Below, piece by piece: positions 6,736 through 16,165 of a stretch of DNA of 64,000 nt (position 1 is the first letter of the stretch; every line of letters begins with the position of its first letter). Position numbers and translations under genes: made by a program. The stretch lies in the NCBI GenBank assembly GCA_017554385.1, contig JAFZIL010000027.1, positions 1 to 64,000 of the forward strand, in the 5' to 3' direction. Source of the DNA: Prevotella sp. GTDB lineage: Bacteria > Bacteroidota > Bacteroidia > Bacteroidales > Bacteroidaceae. Below the pieces are notes generated by a model. It saw nothing but the letters and a program-made list of their open reading frames with translations, had not been told where the DNA came from and ran no database searches.

Positions 6736-7782
6736 TTAGATGTAGTGTTTGATCATTTCCGGCAGGAAGCAGGAGATGATGAGCACCACGATGCCGCAGA
6801 CGAGCACGGTGATGGTTTTCTGCGAACAGCCTTTCCATTCTTTCAGGATGATGCCCCATACGTTGCTGAAGACCACGTTCAGCGCCATGAGGATGCAGAA
6901 CGACAGGGTGTCCATCGTGCCTCCAGTCTCAAAGAACGAGCGGCCTAACGAGAGACCGAAGAACTGTGAGTACCACAGGGCGCCTGCCAACAGGCAGAAC
7001 AGCAGGTTGTTGCCCCATACGCTGGTCTTGGCGTAGTCGCCCCACGTCTTGTTCTTCTGGTTCTGGTAGAAGCAGTAGACGGCATTGGTCAGGAAACCGC
7101 CGAAGGTTACTAAGAAGGTGGCGGGAAGCGTGCGGAACATCGGGTCGGTGAGCTCGCCGAAGTTGATGTTCTTACCGAACTCCAGGCCTACGTTGAAGCA
7201 GCCGCTCATGAAGCCGGCCAACAGGGCGATGGCCAGTCCCTTGGGGAAGTTGAAGTCCTTCACAGCGGCCTTTTTCTCCTCCTCAGAGAGCGACGAGGCC
7301 TTCATCGAGCCTGCCACACCGATGATGGCGATGCCGATGAGCGTCACCACCACACCGAGGATGACGGCAAATGTCAGCGACTCCAATGCGTTCAGCTCAG
7401 GGAAGAAGATGTTCAGCAGCACGGGGCCCATAATGGTTCCCAAGCCTGCACAGGTACCTAAGGCTATAGACTGTCCGAGGGCCACGCCAAGATAACGCAT
7501 CGACAGGCCGAACGTCAGGCCGCCTACGCCCCAGAGCACACCGAAGAAGATGGTCATCCACACGTTGAACGACGGGGCCGAGGCGAAGAGTCCGAAGAGA
7601 GACTGTCCTTCGGGTACGGCCAGCAGGGCACCGAGGAACGGCAGAACGAGCCAGGCGAAGACGCCCTGCACAATCCAGTACGACTCCCACGACCAGTCCT
7701 TGATCTTATTAATAGGTACGTAGCACGAGCTTTGGCAGAACGCGCCAATAGCAATGATCAATAGTCCGATAACGATTTCCAT
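6736..7782 (-). CDS. rhaT: L-rhamnose/proton symporter RhaT
   Basis: A 348-residue protein with about ten hydrophobic segments along its whole length and the family N-terminus (GAFCQSSCYVPINKIKDWSWESYW), plus GVLWGVGGLTFGLSMRYLG and GTCAGLGTIMGP. RhaT carries L-rhamnose across the inner membrane with protons, in the drug/metabolite transporter superfamily. It is monocistronic, with its own promoter on the minus strand, and diverges from a sensor kinase gene. The isomerase and kinase needed for the pathway lie about 10 and 15 kb downstream on the same strand. Confidence 0.93.
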   Translation of the reverse strand: MEIVIGLLIIAIGAFCQSSCYVPINKIKDWSWESYWIVQGVFAWLVLPFLGALLAVPEGQSLFGLFASAPSFNVWMTIFFGVLWGVGGLTFGLSMRYLGVALGQSIALGTCAGLGTIMGPVLLNIFFPELNALESLTFAVILGVVVTLIGIAIIGVAGSMKASSLSEEEKKAAVKDFNFPKGLAIALLAGFMSGCFNVGLEFGKNINFGELTDPMFRTLPATFLVTFGGFLTNAVYCFYQNQKNKTWGDYAKTSVWGNNLLFCLLAGALWYSQFFGLSLGRSFFETGGTMDTLSFCILMALNVVFSNVWGIILKEWKGCSQKTITVLVCGIVVLIISCFLPEMIKHYI

Positions 7783-7849
7783 GTTGTTTTAGAAGTAAAT
7801 TTTGTTATTGTTCGTTGTTTTTTGTTGCCAAATTGGTAGAAAGACGGTG

Positions 7850-7879
7850 CAAAAGTACGAATAAATTTGGTAATGCCAA
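7850..7879 (-). promoter_or_regulatory. promoter of rhaT
   Basis: On the minus strand: TTG (7879-7877), 19-bp spacer, TACTTTTG (7857-7850). It lies about 68 nt upstream of the rhaT start. A weaker plus-strand box TAATTTTG (7922-7929) in the same gap probably serves the divergent kinase gene. Confidence 0.65.
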
Positions 7880-7960
7880 ATAAAAAACCGTCCAATTCTT
7901 CTTTATGTGGATGATTTTGTGTAATTTTGCACCCAAATTAATCAACCATTGGAATTTAAG

Positions 7961-9952
7961 ATGCGATTTTACCTACACCCACACTCTATCGCCGTATTGG
8001 CGACAGGTGTCCTGTTACTTACTGCTTCCTGTCGTCACGGGCAGGAGGGGAAAACCGTTGACGTTGCTGCCGATTCCATCGAATGGGAAGACTCGGTCAA
8101 CGCACTTTGTAACCAAGCGGCCTATTATAGTAACAATGGCCTAAGAGACTCGCTTATTCTTTTTGCCCCGGAAGCGATGAAAGTTTGTGATGAGCACAAC
8201 AAGATGGGGCAGTATTATTACATATGGGGAATGGTGGCTACGGACTATTTTTGGAACTATGATTTCGAGAAAGGTGTTGCTGAAGCCCAACGGATTCAGG
8301 AAGATGCCTTGAGCCGCCACAACGATTACGGCCTGTTCACTTCGTACAGGGTGTTGGGTATAGGCTATGGCTGTAGTGAAGATTACAAGGAGTCGTCGAG
8401 GTACCTGCGCAAGGCCGTCGACTGCTTTCCGAAGGGGCAGGGTCCCACTGAGCTCTTGGGCACCTATGCCTATCTGTATATGGCATTGGAAAATACGGGA
8501 GAGTATGACGTGATAGACACCATCATGACGCAGTGGAAGACCAAGCTCGATTCAATCTCTTCCATACTTAAAGAAAGGGCCTTCGAGGCCAGGGCCGGCT
8601 GGAACTTCGAATATCAGATGTCGCTGGCCAAGTTCCTCATCCTCAAGAAGGACTACACCGCTGCGAGCAGTGCCATCGACTCGGCCGAGTATTATGTGAA
8701 TATAGGAAGTTCGGATATATGTGCTAATATGATGCACATATATGATATCAGAAGCAAATTGGCCAAGTTGCAGGGCGACTACCAGAAGAGCCTGGAAATA
8801 TGCGACACCAGGTTGAAGATGTCTGAAGAGCATCAGATTAATAGCCATAGGCTGATTGCTCTGTCAGATCGCGGAAACACCCTTGAAGCGCTTGGCCGCT
8901 ACAAGGAGGCACTCGGGGCATTCCATGAATATCATGTGCTGAAGGACTCGCTTTCCGCAGTTGACAGTCGCGAACAGCTGAACGAGCTGAACAAGAAGTT
9001 CGAGGTGTCAGAGCTGAAGATGGATGCCGAGCGTAAGCAGATGGAAGCTGAGCGTCGCCAGCTGTATCTGGTCATGGCTATCGTACTGCTTATCATGCTG
9101 GCTTTTGTGGCGCTGGCCTACTACCGCCGTCTCAATGCCAAGCGGCTGGCTGAGAAGAACGCACAGCTCTCGGCGCTGAATGCTCAACTTACCATTGCCA
9201 ACGCCCGTGCCGAGGAGTCGTCACGCATGAAGACCGACTTCATCCAGCAGATCTCGCACGAGATACGCACACCGCTTAACATCCTCAGCGGCTTTACTCA
9301 GGTGATTACCACACCCGGCATGACCCTTGACGACGGCACGAAGGCCGACATCAACCGTCAGATTACGGTGAATACCGACCGCATCACAGGACTCGTCAAC
9401 AAGATGCTCGAGCTGAGCGATGCCAACAGTAAAACCGTCATCGAGCGCAGCGATCAGCTGCCCGTCGTGCAGATTGCTGCCGAGGCCGTTGAGGGCAGCG
9501 GCATAGCCAACGCCAAGCACCTCGACTTCGACCTGCGTGTGTCTCCCGAAGTTGAGGCTCTCACCCTACAGACCAATCATCAGGCAGCCGTTCGAGCCCT
9601 GACCCTCGTACTCGACAATGCCCGGAAGTTCACGGACACACCCGAGGCTTTCCATCAGAACACCGACATGGAGACTGAAAGAAAGACCGCAGTACTGAGC
9701 ATCCAACTATCCACCACCCGCCGTTCATCCTCGGTCGTCAGCTTCATTGTCGAGGACAACGGCCCGAGCATTCCCATCTTCGATGCAGATCGCATCTTCG
9801 ATGAGTTCGTGCAGCTCAATGAGTACTACGACGGCACAGGCATCGGTCTCACCGTTGCCCGCAGTCTGGCCCGTCGTCTTGGAGGCGACATCATTCTTGA
9901 CGTCGACTTCACCGAAGGTGCCCGTTTCGTGCTGACACTGCCCCTTGAATGA
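7961..9952 (+). CDS. TPR-containing sensor histidine kinase (lipoprotein-like N-terminus)
   Basis: A 663-residue protein. The N-terminus (LLLTASC) looks like a lipobox, followed by a periplasmic helical region of TPR type (about residues 40-340). A coiled coil and membrane segment (about 366-388) lead to a HisKA domain with H433 in ISHEIRTPLN. The HATPase domain has an N-box (LDNARKFT), the G1-like VEDNGPSIP and G2 GTGIGLTVARSL. TPR sensor kinases of this form are common in Bacteroidales. ATG 7961 was preferred to a TTG 12 nt upstream. No response regulator follows; the next gene, 1 nt after the stop, encodes an AlbA_2-domain protein. Confidence 0.88.
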   Translation: MRFYLHPHSIAVLATGVLLLTASCRHGQEGKTVDVAADSIEWEDSVNALCNQAAYYSNNGLRDSLILFAPEAMKVCDEHNKMGQYYYIWGMVATDYFWNYDFEKGVAEAQRIQEDALSRHNDYGLFTSYRVLGIGYGCSEDYKESSRYLRKAVDCFPKGQGPTELLGTYAYLYMALENTGEYDVIDTIMTQWKTKLDSISSILKERAFEARAGWNFEYQMSLAKFLILKKDYTAASSAIDSAEYYVNIGSSDICANMMHIYDIRSKLAKLQGDYQKSLEICDTRLKMSEEHQINSHRLIALSDRGNTLEALGRYKEALGAFHEYHVLKDSLSAVDSREQLNELNKKFEVSELKMDAERKQMEAERRQLYLVMAIVLLIMLAFVALAYYRRLNAKRLAEKNAQLSALNAQLTIANARAEESSRMKTDFIQQISHEIRTPLNILSGFTQVITTPGMTLDDGTKADINRQITVNTDRITGLVNKMLELSDANSKTVIERSDQLPVVQIAAEAVEGSGIANAKHLDFDLRVSPEVEALTLQTNHQAAVRALTLVLDNARKFTDTPEAFHQNTDMETERKTAVLSIQLSTTRRSSSVVSFIVEDNGPSIPIFDADRIFDEFVQLNEYYDGTGIGLTVARSLARRLGGDIILDVDFTEGARFVLTLPLE

Positions 9953-9953
9953 A

Positions 9954-10580
9954 ATGGACGACAAACAGTATCTTCTGCGCCTTATCAAGGAGGGCGAGCA
10001 CCAGCAGCAGGACTTCAAATACCGCGTGTCCGATGCCAAGAAGCTGGCCCGTTCAGTATCGGCCTTTGCCAATACTGACGGTGGACGGCTGCTCATAGGC
10101 GTTCGCGACGACGGCCACATGTCGGGTGTACGCTCTGAGGAGGAGATCTATATGATGCACCAGGCTGCCTACCGCTACTGTCGTCCGGAGGCCAGCATCA
10201 AGTTCGATACCTATCACGTGGAGGGCCGCACCATTGTCGTGGCCACCGTACCCCCGTCTGATAAGCGTCCCGTCTGTGCCATCGACGATGACGGCAGACA
10301 GCGCGCCTACATCCGCATTGCCGACGAGAACATCGTGGCCTCGCCAGTGCATCTGGCCATCTGGCGTGATTCACAGAACCTGCAGGGCACCATGATGACC
10401 TACACCGACAGCGTGCGGAAGCTTCTTGCTGCCATGCAGGAACCGCGCCAACCCCTCAACATGATTGTCCGTCGTTCGGCTATTCCCCGCCCGAAGGTCA
10501 TCACCCTCCTGGCCCGGCTCATCCGTTTCAATGTAGCCCGTTGTGAGTATGCCGACCAGCAGTTCCTGTTCAGTCTCTAA
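9954..10580 (+). CDS. AlbA_2 (Schlafen-type) DNA-binding domain protein
   Basis: A 208-residue protein. The first 120 residues match the AlbA_2/divergent AAA_4 fold: QDFKYRVSDAKKLARSVSAFANTDGGRLLIGVRDDG, then the RAYIRIADENIVASP segment. The C-terminal third (about 140-208) looks like a winged helix, with RPKVITLLARLIRFNVARC as the putative recognition region. These proteins are usually transcriptional regulators. It starts one base after the kinase stop, so the two are translated together, which makes it a possible unorthodox output partner for the kinase. Confidence 0.78.
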   Translation: MDDKQYLLRLIKEGEHQQQDFKYRVSDAKKLARSVSAFANTDGGRLLIGVRDDGHMSGVRSEEEIYMMHQAAYRYCRPEASIKFDTYHVEGRTIVVATVPPSDKRPVCAIDDDGRQRAYIRIADENIVASPVHLAIWRDSQNLQGTMMTYTDSVRKLLAAMQEPRQPLNMIVRRSAIPRPKVITLLARLIRFNVARCEYADQQFLFSL

Positions 10581-10609
10581 CCCTTGTTTTCTTTTTTCTG
10601 CCGAAACAT

Positions 10610-10640
10610 TTGCTGCTTTCCCTAATTTGTTGTACCTTTG
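10610..10640 (+). promoter_or_regulatory. promoter of the aldo/keto reductase - GH30 - pectate lyase unit
   Basis: TTG (10610-10612), 20-bp spacer, TACCTTTG (10633-10640). The start codon is at 10675. No further promoter is obvious before the GH30 gene. Confidence 0.7.
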
Positions 10641-10674
10641 CACGCACACAACCAATATAAAGAACTAAAACTAA

Positions 10675-12033
10675 ATGAAAGGACAGCAAAACGCCATGAG
10701 TCGCCGCGAGTTCATCAGGCGATTGGGCATGGGAGCCGGTTCGGCAATGGCACTGATGGCACTGGAGCCGCTGGAGTTGTTGGCAGGAGAAAAATCTCCT
10801 ACCTCCACCCCTCCACCCATTCGTATGACCTACCGCGTTCAGCACGGTTCGGGCGAGCAGATATCGCTCTTAGGCTTCGGCATGATGCGTCTGCCTAACG
10901 ACCAGGACGAGGTGAACCGCCTGGTCGACTATGCCATTGAGCATGGTGTGAACTACTTCGACACGGCACCCATCTATATGGATGGCGAGTCGGAGGTGCT
11001 CACGGGCAACGCCCTCTCCCGCCATCCCCGTGAGAAATTCTTTGTGGCCACGAAAATGTCGAACATGTGGGGCGACACCAGCTTGGAGAAAGCCAAGGAG
11101 ATGTATCAAACGTCGATGCGCAAGCTGCGGGTAGACCATATTGACTACTATCTGCTCCACGGCATAGGAGGTGGAGGCATGGAGTCGTTCAACAGGCGTT
11201 TCATTGAAAATGGGTTGCTCGACTATCTCTTGAAGGAGCGTGAGGCCGGACGCATCAAGCATCTCGGATGGTCGTACCACGGCGACGTGCGTGTCTTTGA
11301 CTGGCTGCTCGACCATCAGGACGAATACCATTGGGACTTCTGTCAGATTCAGATGAACTTCCTCGACTGGCGCCATGCCTCGCTGCGCAAAGGCCGTCGT
11401 GGTGGCGATGCTGATGCTGAGTATTTATATAATAAATGTGAGAAGGCAGGCGTACAGTGTGTCATCATGGAACCCCTGCGTGGCGGTTCCTTCGGACGCA
11501 TGGCACAGGAACTCAGCGACCAGCTGAAGGCCGTCCGACCCGACGACAGCACGGCGCGATGGGCCTTCCGGTGGGTAGGCTCCTTCCCCAACATCCTCAC
11601 CACACTGAGCGGCATGAACCGCATGGATCATCTGGAGGAAAACGTGCAGACGTTCTCACCGCTCGATCCCTGCACCGAGAAGGAGAATAAGCTGCTGGCA
11701 GAGATTGCCGATCAGATGGCAGGTTTCCCGACCATCCCCTGCACAACCTGTGCCTACTGCATGCCGTGTCCATACGGTGTCGACATTCCGGGCAACTTTG
11801 CCTACTACAACCAGGCAGTGACCGACCACGTCCTGCCCCTGCCCGATGCCACCGATGCCGACTATGCTGCGCGCAAGCAGCAGTTCATTGACGGCTACCG
11901 TCGTGCACTCCCCGACGAGAAGACGTGGGCATCGCAGTGTCAGGACTGCGAGGTGTGCCTCTCGAAGTGTCCGCAGCAGATACGCATACCCAACCAGATG
12001 GCGCGTATCGTGGAAACACTGAGGAGGAGATGA
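10675..12033 (+). CDS. Tat-exported aldo/keto reductase with two ferredoxin-type clusters
   Basis: A 452-residue protein. The N-terminus carries a twin-arginine signal (SRREFIRRLGMGAGSAMALMAL). The aldo/keto reductase barrel (about 50-340) has the catalytic set: Asp and Tyr in DTAPIYMDGESE, Lys in VATKMS, His in YLLHGIG. The C-terminus has two Cys-rich motifs, CTTCAYCMPCPYGVDIP and CQDCEVCLSKCPQQIRIP, typical of 4Fe-4S dicluster tails in this AKR branch. Export through Tat fits a folded cofactor enzyme. Substrate unknown. It lies 34 nt upstream of a secreted GH30 enzyme. Confidence 0.88.
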   Translation: MKGQQNAMSRREFIRRLGMGAGSAMALMALEPLELLAGEKSPTSTPPPIRMTYRVQHGSGEQISLLGFGMMRLPNDQDEVNRLVDYAIEHGVNYFDTAPIYMDGESEVLTGNALSRHPREKFFVATKMSNMWGDTSLEKAKEMYQTSMRKLRVDHIDYYLLHGIGGGGMESFNRRFIENGLLDYLLKEREAGRIKHLGWSYHGDVRVFDWLLDHQDEYHWDFCQIQMNFLDWRHASLRKGRRGGDADAEYLYNKCEKAGVQCVIMEPLRGGSFGRMAQELSDQLKAVRPDDSTARWAFRWVGSFPNILTTLSGMNRMDHLEENVQTFSPLDPCTEKENKLLAEIADQMAGFPTIPCTTCAYCMPCPYGVDIPGNFAYYNQAVTDHVLPLPDATDADYAARKQQFIDGYRRALPDEKTWASQCQDCEVCLSKCPQQIRIPNQMARIVETLRRR

Positions 12034-12067
12034 AAATAGACAATTAACAATATAAAACATACTGAAC

Positions 12068-13600
12068 ATGAAGAAATTTTTTACTGCTATGTTGGCACTG
12101 GCAACCGTAACGGCTGCAAGTGCTGCGACTATCGGTCTTACTGTGAATAGCAAACGCTGTCAGACCATCACAGGCTTCGGCGCAGCCTGCTGCGACGGTG
12201 CCATGTGCCCCTACGGAACCGACACCAATCCTGTGAAACTGCTCTTTGGCCCTACGTCGAAGATTGGACTGAACATTATGCGAATGGAGATTTCGCCCAA
12301 TTTTGAGGGCGACATCCGAGTTCCCGAGTGGGGCAACTGGGACTCTCCCTACGACTGGCAGGGCTCGGTGCCTTCGGCAAAGATTGTGAAGCAGCGTGGT
12401 GGCATTGTCTTCGGCACCCCTTGGTCGCCTCCCGGTGAGTATAAGACCAATGGCACGGCCCAGGGCGGCAATGCCGAGGACCAGGGCTATCAGAAAGGCA
12501 AGCTGCGTACAGACTGCTACGAAAAGTTCTTCCCCTGGCTGAACACGTTCTTGGCGTACATGAAGTCGAAGGGTGTTGCCGTCGATGCCGTATCTATCCA
12601 GAACGAGCCCGACTGGTGGGTGAGCTACTCCGGCTGTCTCTATGACCCGCAGGACTTGGTCAACCTTGTCAAGGGCTATGCCCACTTGCTCGACCGCGAG
12701 ACCTATCCCGGCTTGCGCCTTATCAGTGGCGAGAGCCTGGGCTTTACCCAGAACTTTACCGACCCGCTCATGAAAGACGAGACCTGCCGTAATCAGATCG
12801 ACATCGTGGCAGGCCACCTCTACGGCCATGATCCTTTGGAAAGTGGAAATATGAAGAGCTCTGCCATCCTCCCCGCCAAGTATGGCAAGGAGGTGTGGAT
12901 GACCGAACATTCCTGTACCGACAATATCGGTGAGCGCCTGCCCACCTGGCACGAGCAGCTGTATTTTGCTGAGGAGCTCAACGAGTGTTTGCAGGCTGGA
13001 TGCACAGGCTACATCTACTGGTACATGCGTGCCCACTGGGCCTTCGTAAGTACTGGCGAGGCTAAATACGGTGCAGAAAACAAGACAAAGAATAAGCTGC
13101 TGCCTCGTGCCTATGTGCTGTCCCACTTTGCCAAGCACGTCACCGGCTCCACCCGATTGACAACTTCACGCGACAAGAGCTCAGGCAAAATAGGAGCTGC
13201 CGCAGAGTATTCGGCCTATATCAAGGGCGACTCGCTCATCGTCATGGCCATCGACACCACAAAGAATTCCCACGAACTCAAGCTCGTTCTGCCTGAGAAA
13301 GTGAGGAGCGGCATCCACGTGCTGTCCACCGGCAACGAGCTCGAGAACCTCTGTCAGGAGTCCCCCATCACCATCGACGAGCCTACCAACGAGCTCACTG
13401 TCAGCATGCCCGCACGCAGCCTGAACACCTATATCTTCACCATCGACAACAGCACCAACGCCATCGATGACAAGGAAGCTATAAGGAAAGATGCTCCGAA
13501 GGTCTACTATGACTTGCATGGACGTCGATTGCCCGCTCCTAAGGGCATCTGCATCGAGCGGTCGGCCGACGGAACGTCGCGCAAAATCTACGAAGACTGA
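12068..13600 (+). CDS. secreted GH30-family glycoside hydrolase
   Basis: A 510-residue protein with a Sec signal peptide (KKFFTAMLALATVTAASA). The GH30 barrel shows GFGAACCDG at the N-terminus, the acid/base Glu in IQNEPDWW (E180) and the nucleophile Glu in VWMTEHS (E280), with a C-terminal beta domain. Within GH30 the layout suggests a xylanase/glucuronoxylanase or related beta-glycosidase; the subfamily cannot be fixed by eye. The last 35 residues carry the YYDLHGRRLPAPKGI tail shared with other secreted proteins here, suggesting type IX export. It lies 7 nt upstream of the pectate lyase pseudogene. Confidence 0.88.
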   Translation: MKKFFTAMLALATVTAASAATIGLTVNSKRCQTITGFGAACCDGAMCPYGTDTNPVKLLFGPTSKIGLNIMRMEISPNFEGDIRVPEWGNWDSPYDWQGSVPSAKIVKQRGGIVFGTPWSPPGEYKTNGTAQGGNAEDQGYQKGKLRTDCYEKFFPWLNTFLAYMKSKGVAVDAVSIQNEPDWWVSYSGCLYDPQDLVNLVKGYAHLLDRETYPGLRLISGESLGFTQNFTDPLMKDETCRNQIDIVAGHLYGHDPLESGNMKSSAILPAKYGKEVWMTEHSCTDNIGERLPTWHEQLYFAEELNECLQAGCTGYIYWYMRAHWAFVSTGEAKYGAENKTKNKLLPRAYVLSHFAKHVTGSTRLTTSRDKSSGKIGAAAEYSAYIKGDSLIVMAIDTTKNSHELKLVLPEKVRSGIHVLSTGNELENLCQESPITIDEPTNELTVSMPARSLNTYIFTIDNSTNAIDDKEAIRKDAPKVYYDLHGRRLPAPKGICIERSADGTSRKIYED

Positions 13601-13607
13601 CCGTAAC

Positions 13608-15757
13608 ATGAAAAGACTGTCGGGGACGCACCCCACCACACTTACGAGGATAGCCTCTCTTTGTGCATTCATCTTCCTGGCTGCCAGCACCTTTGCTGCC
13701 GACAAGCTGAAAGAAGACTTCGAGACGGGACTACCCACTTCGGCATCGTCGACTGAAAACACCGTGACCCTTTCGTCAGGCACATGGCGCATCAAGAGCG
13801 TCTCTGGCAAGAAAGACAACAACAGCATGCGCGCCCTGTTCGGCACATCGGGAGCCTATCTTGTCACGCCAGTCCTCTGTCAGCCCGGGCGGGTGACGTT
13901 CAATCACCGCTCATCGGGAGCCGGCAAGAAAATCACTGTGGAGAAGAGCATTGATGGTGGCACCACCTGGGAAGAGCTGGGCGTGGCCACCACCAGCTCG
14001 GCCTCGACCTACGGCAGCAGCTCGTTCAAATGTTCTTCTGCCGAGGAAGATACCGAGGTGCTCATCCGATTCACGAGCAACAGCAGCTCCACCTATATAG
14101 ATAATGTGGAGATCACCCTCAACAGTGTGGACGGTGGTTCTCCCGTCATCATCGAACCCGACGACCCTACCTATATCACCGAGGGTGTGCCCGTGCCCAC
14201 AAAGCCGTTCCCCACGGCCTTGAAGACCGTCTACATCGCTCCTGACGGTAGCAATAATAACGACGGCACGATAGATCATCCCTGGGCCGACCTTCAGTAT
14301 GCCATCAACAAGGCACAGCCAGGCACGCACATCGTCTGCCGTGGCGGTACCTACAGACCGACAAAGAACAGCGACGGCAAGTACACCATCCGCATCAAGA
14401 CCTCGGGGACGGAAGAGAATCCCATCGTCATCCGCAGCTATGAGGACGAACGCCCCGTGTTCGACTTCGAGCAGCAGTTACGCGAACAGATGGTGGGCGA
14501 CCGTGGCATCCTCATTACCGGCAACCACTGGTGGCTCTTCGGACTCCATATTACCCACGCGGCTGACAACGGCATCAAGCTCGAAGGCTCGTACAACCGC
14601 ATAGAGCGCTGCGAGTTCTCCTACAACCTCGATACCGGACTGCAACTGGGCTTCGGACATAAGTTCAGCGACACCTTCCCCGGCGTCAGCGAGAACGACG
14701 GCACTTACTGCGCCTACAACGATGTCGTCGACTGCGACTCCCACCATAACTGTGACTACGACTCGAACTACGGAAGCGATGCCGACGGTTTCGCCTGCAA
14801 GATGCATAACGGACGGGGCAACCGTTTCATTCGCTGCCGTGCCTGGCACAACAGCGACGATGCGTGGGACCTCTACGAGACCGACTTCGATGTCATTCTG
14901 GCCGAGTGCTGGGCATGGGACTCGGGCAAGGCCGAGGACCATCTGTGGGTGAAGGACTATATCACGAAGAGCAGCTCTATGTCGTTCTCGGGCAACGGCA
15001 ATGGCATCAAGCTGGGCGGTAACGGCACCGGTGGCTCGTCGCGAGGCATCCACTATGCCTACAACTGCATTGCCTTCAACTGTAACAATAGCAGTTCGGT
15101 GAAGGGCTTCGACTGTAACAGCCACAAGGGTGGTCATGTGCTCATAGGCTGTCTGGGCTTCGACAACAGCTACGACTTCATGTTTGAGAGCGGCGGCTCG
15201 GATGCCAACCGAAGTTCTACAACAACATCTGCTTAGGCAAGTAGGAGATATGCGTAGGCAGCGACGATTACAACGCCATCGCCACGCCCATGTCGAAGAA
15301 CGGCTGGACGAGCCACTTAGTAACGGGAATAGGCCGCGATGATTTCCTCTCGCTCGACGAGGAGGAGGCCTTGAAGCCCCGCGATATCTATGGCGGACTG
15401 CCACGCAGGTTCGGTCGACTGGCAGCCGACAGCAAGATGGTCGATGCTGGCAGTGCGCAGTACGACATCCCTGAAACGCTCCTTGCCGACTTCCCTTTCT
15501 TGAGGCGTACCATTACGGGTACCGCTCGTGACCTCGGTCCCTACGAGCGTCCCGCTGCAACAGACCCAGGAGTTGATGCCATCGGTCATTCCTCATCCTA
15601 CCAGAATCCATTACAGTCGGATATTCCTACTTACACGTACGACCTTCAGGGACGCCGACTGTCCGGTTCTCCGTCGTCAGCCACAAGGAAGGGACTCCTA
15701 ATCGTGGTCAAGACCATGCCAGACGGTACCCGATGTGTCAAGAAAACCGTCAGATAG
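13608..15757 (+). pseudogene. PL9-like pectate lyase, broken by a frameshift and a stop codon
   Basis: ATG 13608 opens a protein with a signal peptide (LCAFIFLAASTFA), a jelly-roll-like region and then a parallel beta-helix with PL9-type features (GSDADGFACKMHNGRGNRF, NSDDAWDLYE). The frame breaks near 15205-15211: a missing base in the AACCGAAG region ends the frame at 15236. The remaining sequence continues in another frame (KFYNNICLGK), meets an in-frame TAG at 15242-15244, and then runs open to 15757, ending in a TYDLQGRRL tail. Two separate lesions argue for a true pseudogene and not a single sequencing error. About 715 codons in all when repaired. Confidence 0.82.
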
Positions 15758-15805
15758 CGAGCGTACATCCTTCTTTTATTGGTGATGGATGTCGGAACTT
15801 CACGC

Positions 15806-16021
15806 AAACAGCCCCTGTCAGATGTTCAGACAGAGGCTGTTTGGCGCTCTAACAGGGGCTGTTTGACCTTGCAACAGGGGGCTGTTTGGCAGGCAAAGGA
15901 ATACTCTTTGGCAGGCAAAGGAATACTGTTTGACAGGCAAAAGAATACTCTTTGACAGGCAAAAGAATACTCTTTGACAACGCGAAACAGTATTCCTGAC
16001 GCGGTGAATCAATATGTTTTT
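15806..16021. repeat. 22-nt phased palindromic-core repeat array (major copy)
   Basis: The gap from 15758 to 16165 holds no gene. It starts with a hairpin (AAACAGCCCCTGTC 15806-15819; GACAGAGGCTGTTT 15829-15842, one mismatch) that could also terminate the pectate lyase transcript. From there, units repeat with near-perfect 22-nt phase: their TTT ends fall at 15842, 15864, 15887, 15909, 15931, 15953, 15975, 15997 (degenerate) and 16019. Cores change from AACAGGGGCTGTTT through GGAATACTCTTT and AGAATACTCTTT to ATCAATATGTTTT. The intervening 8-10 bases are GACAGGCAAA in the central units and differ outside. Confidence 0.75.
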
Positions 16022-16031
16022 AGTATGAAAT

Positions 16032-16077
16032 GGGGGGGCACACTGGGGGCATACTTTTTTATATGGTGTGCCCCCCC
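16032..16077. repeat. perfect 12-bp inverted repeat with G/C runs
   Basis: GGGGGGGCACAC (16032-16043) and GTGTGCCCCCCC (16066-16077) form a perfect stem around a 22-base loop. A related GGGGGGCACACC lies at 16118-16129. It directly follows the 22-nt array and precedes the cas6 remnant. Function unknown. Confidence 0.7.
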
Positions 16078-16165
16078 GCAACCATTTGCATATCAGTCGG
16101 ATAGGGCATAAGGGGGCGGGGGGCACACCTTTTTCTGTCCTCCGTATTATGTCACTGAATAAAAT

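Noticed and set aside
12044..13138. 364-codon antisense ORF in the GH30 gene
   Set aside because: The plus-strand GH30 catalytic motifs and signal peptide are unmistakable; the antisense product has no features.
14478..15404. 308-codon antisense ORF across the pectate lyase lesions
   Set aside because: It spans the frameshift of a recognisable lyase and resembles nothing; it is a by-product of codon bias.
15806..16021. CRISPR array next to the cas6 remnant
   Set aside because: Units are 22 nt with cores of 12-15 bases and interiors of 8-10 bases, and central interiors are identical. CRISPR repeats and spacers are both longer, and spacers differ.
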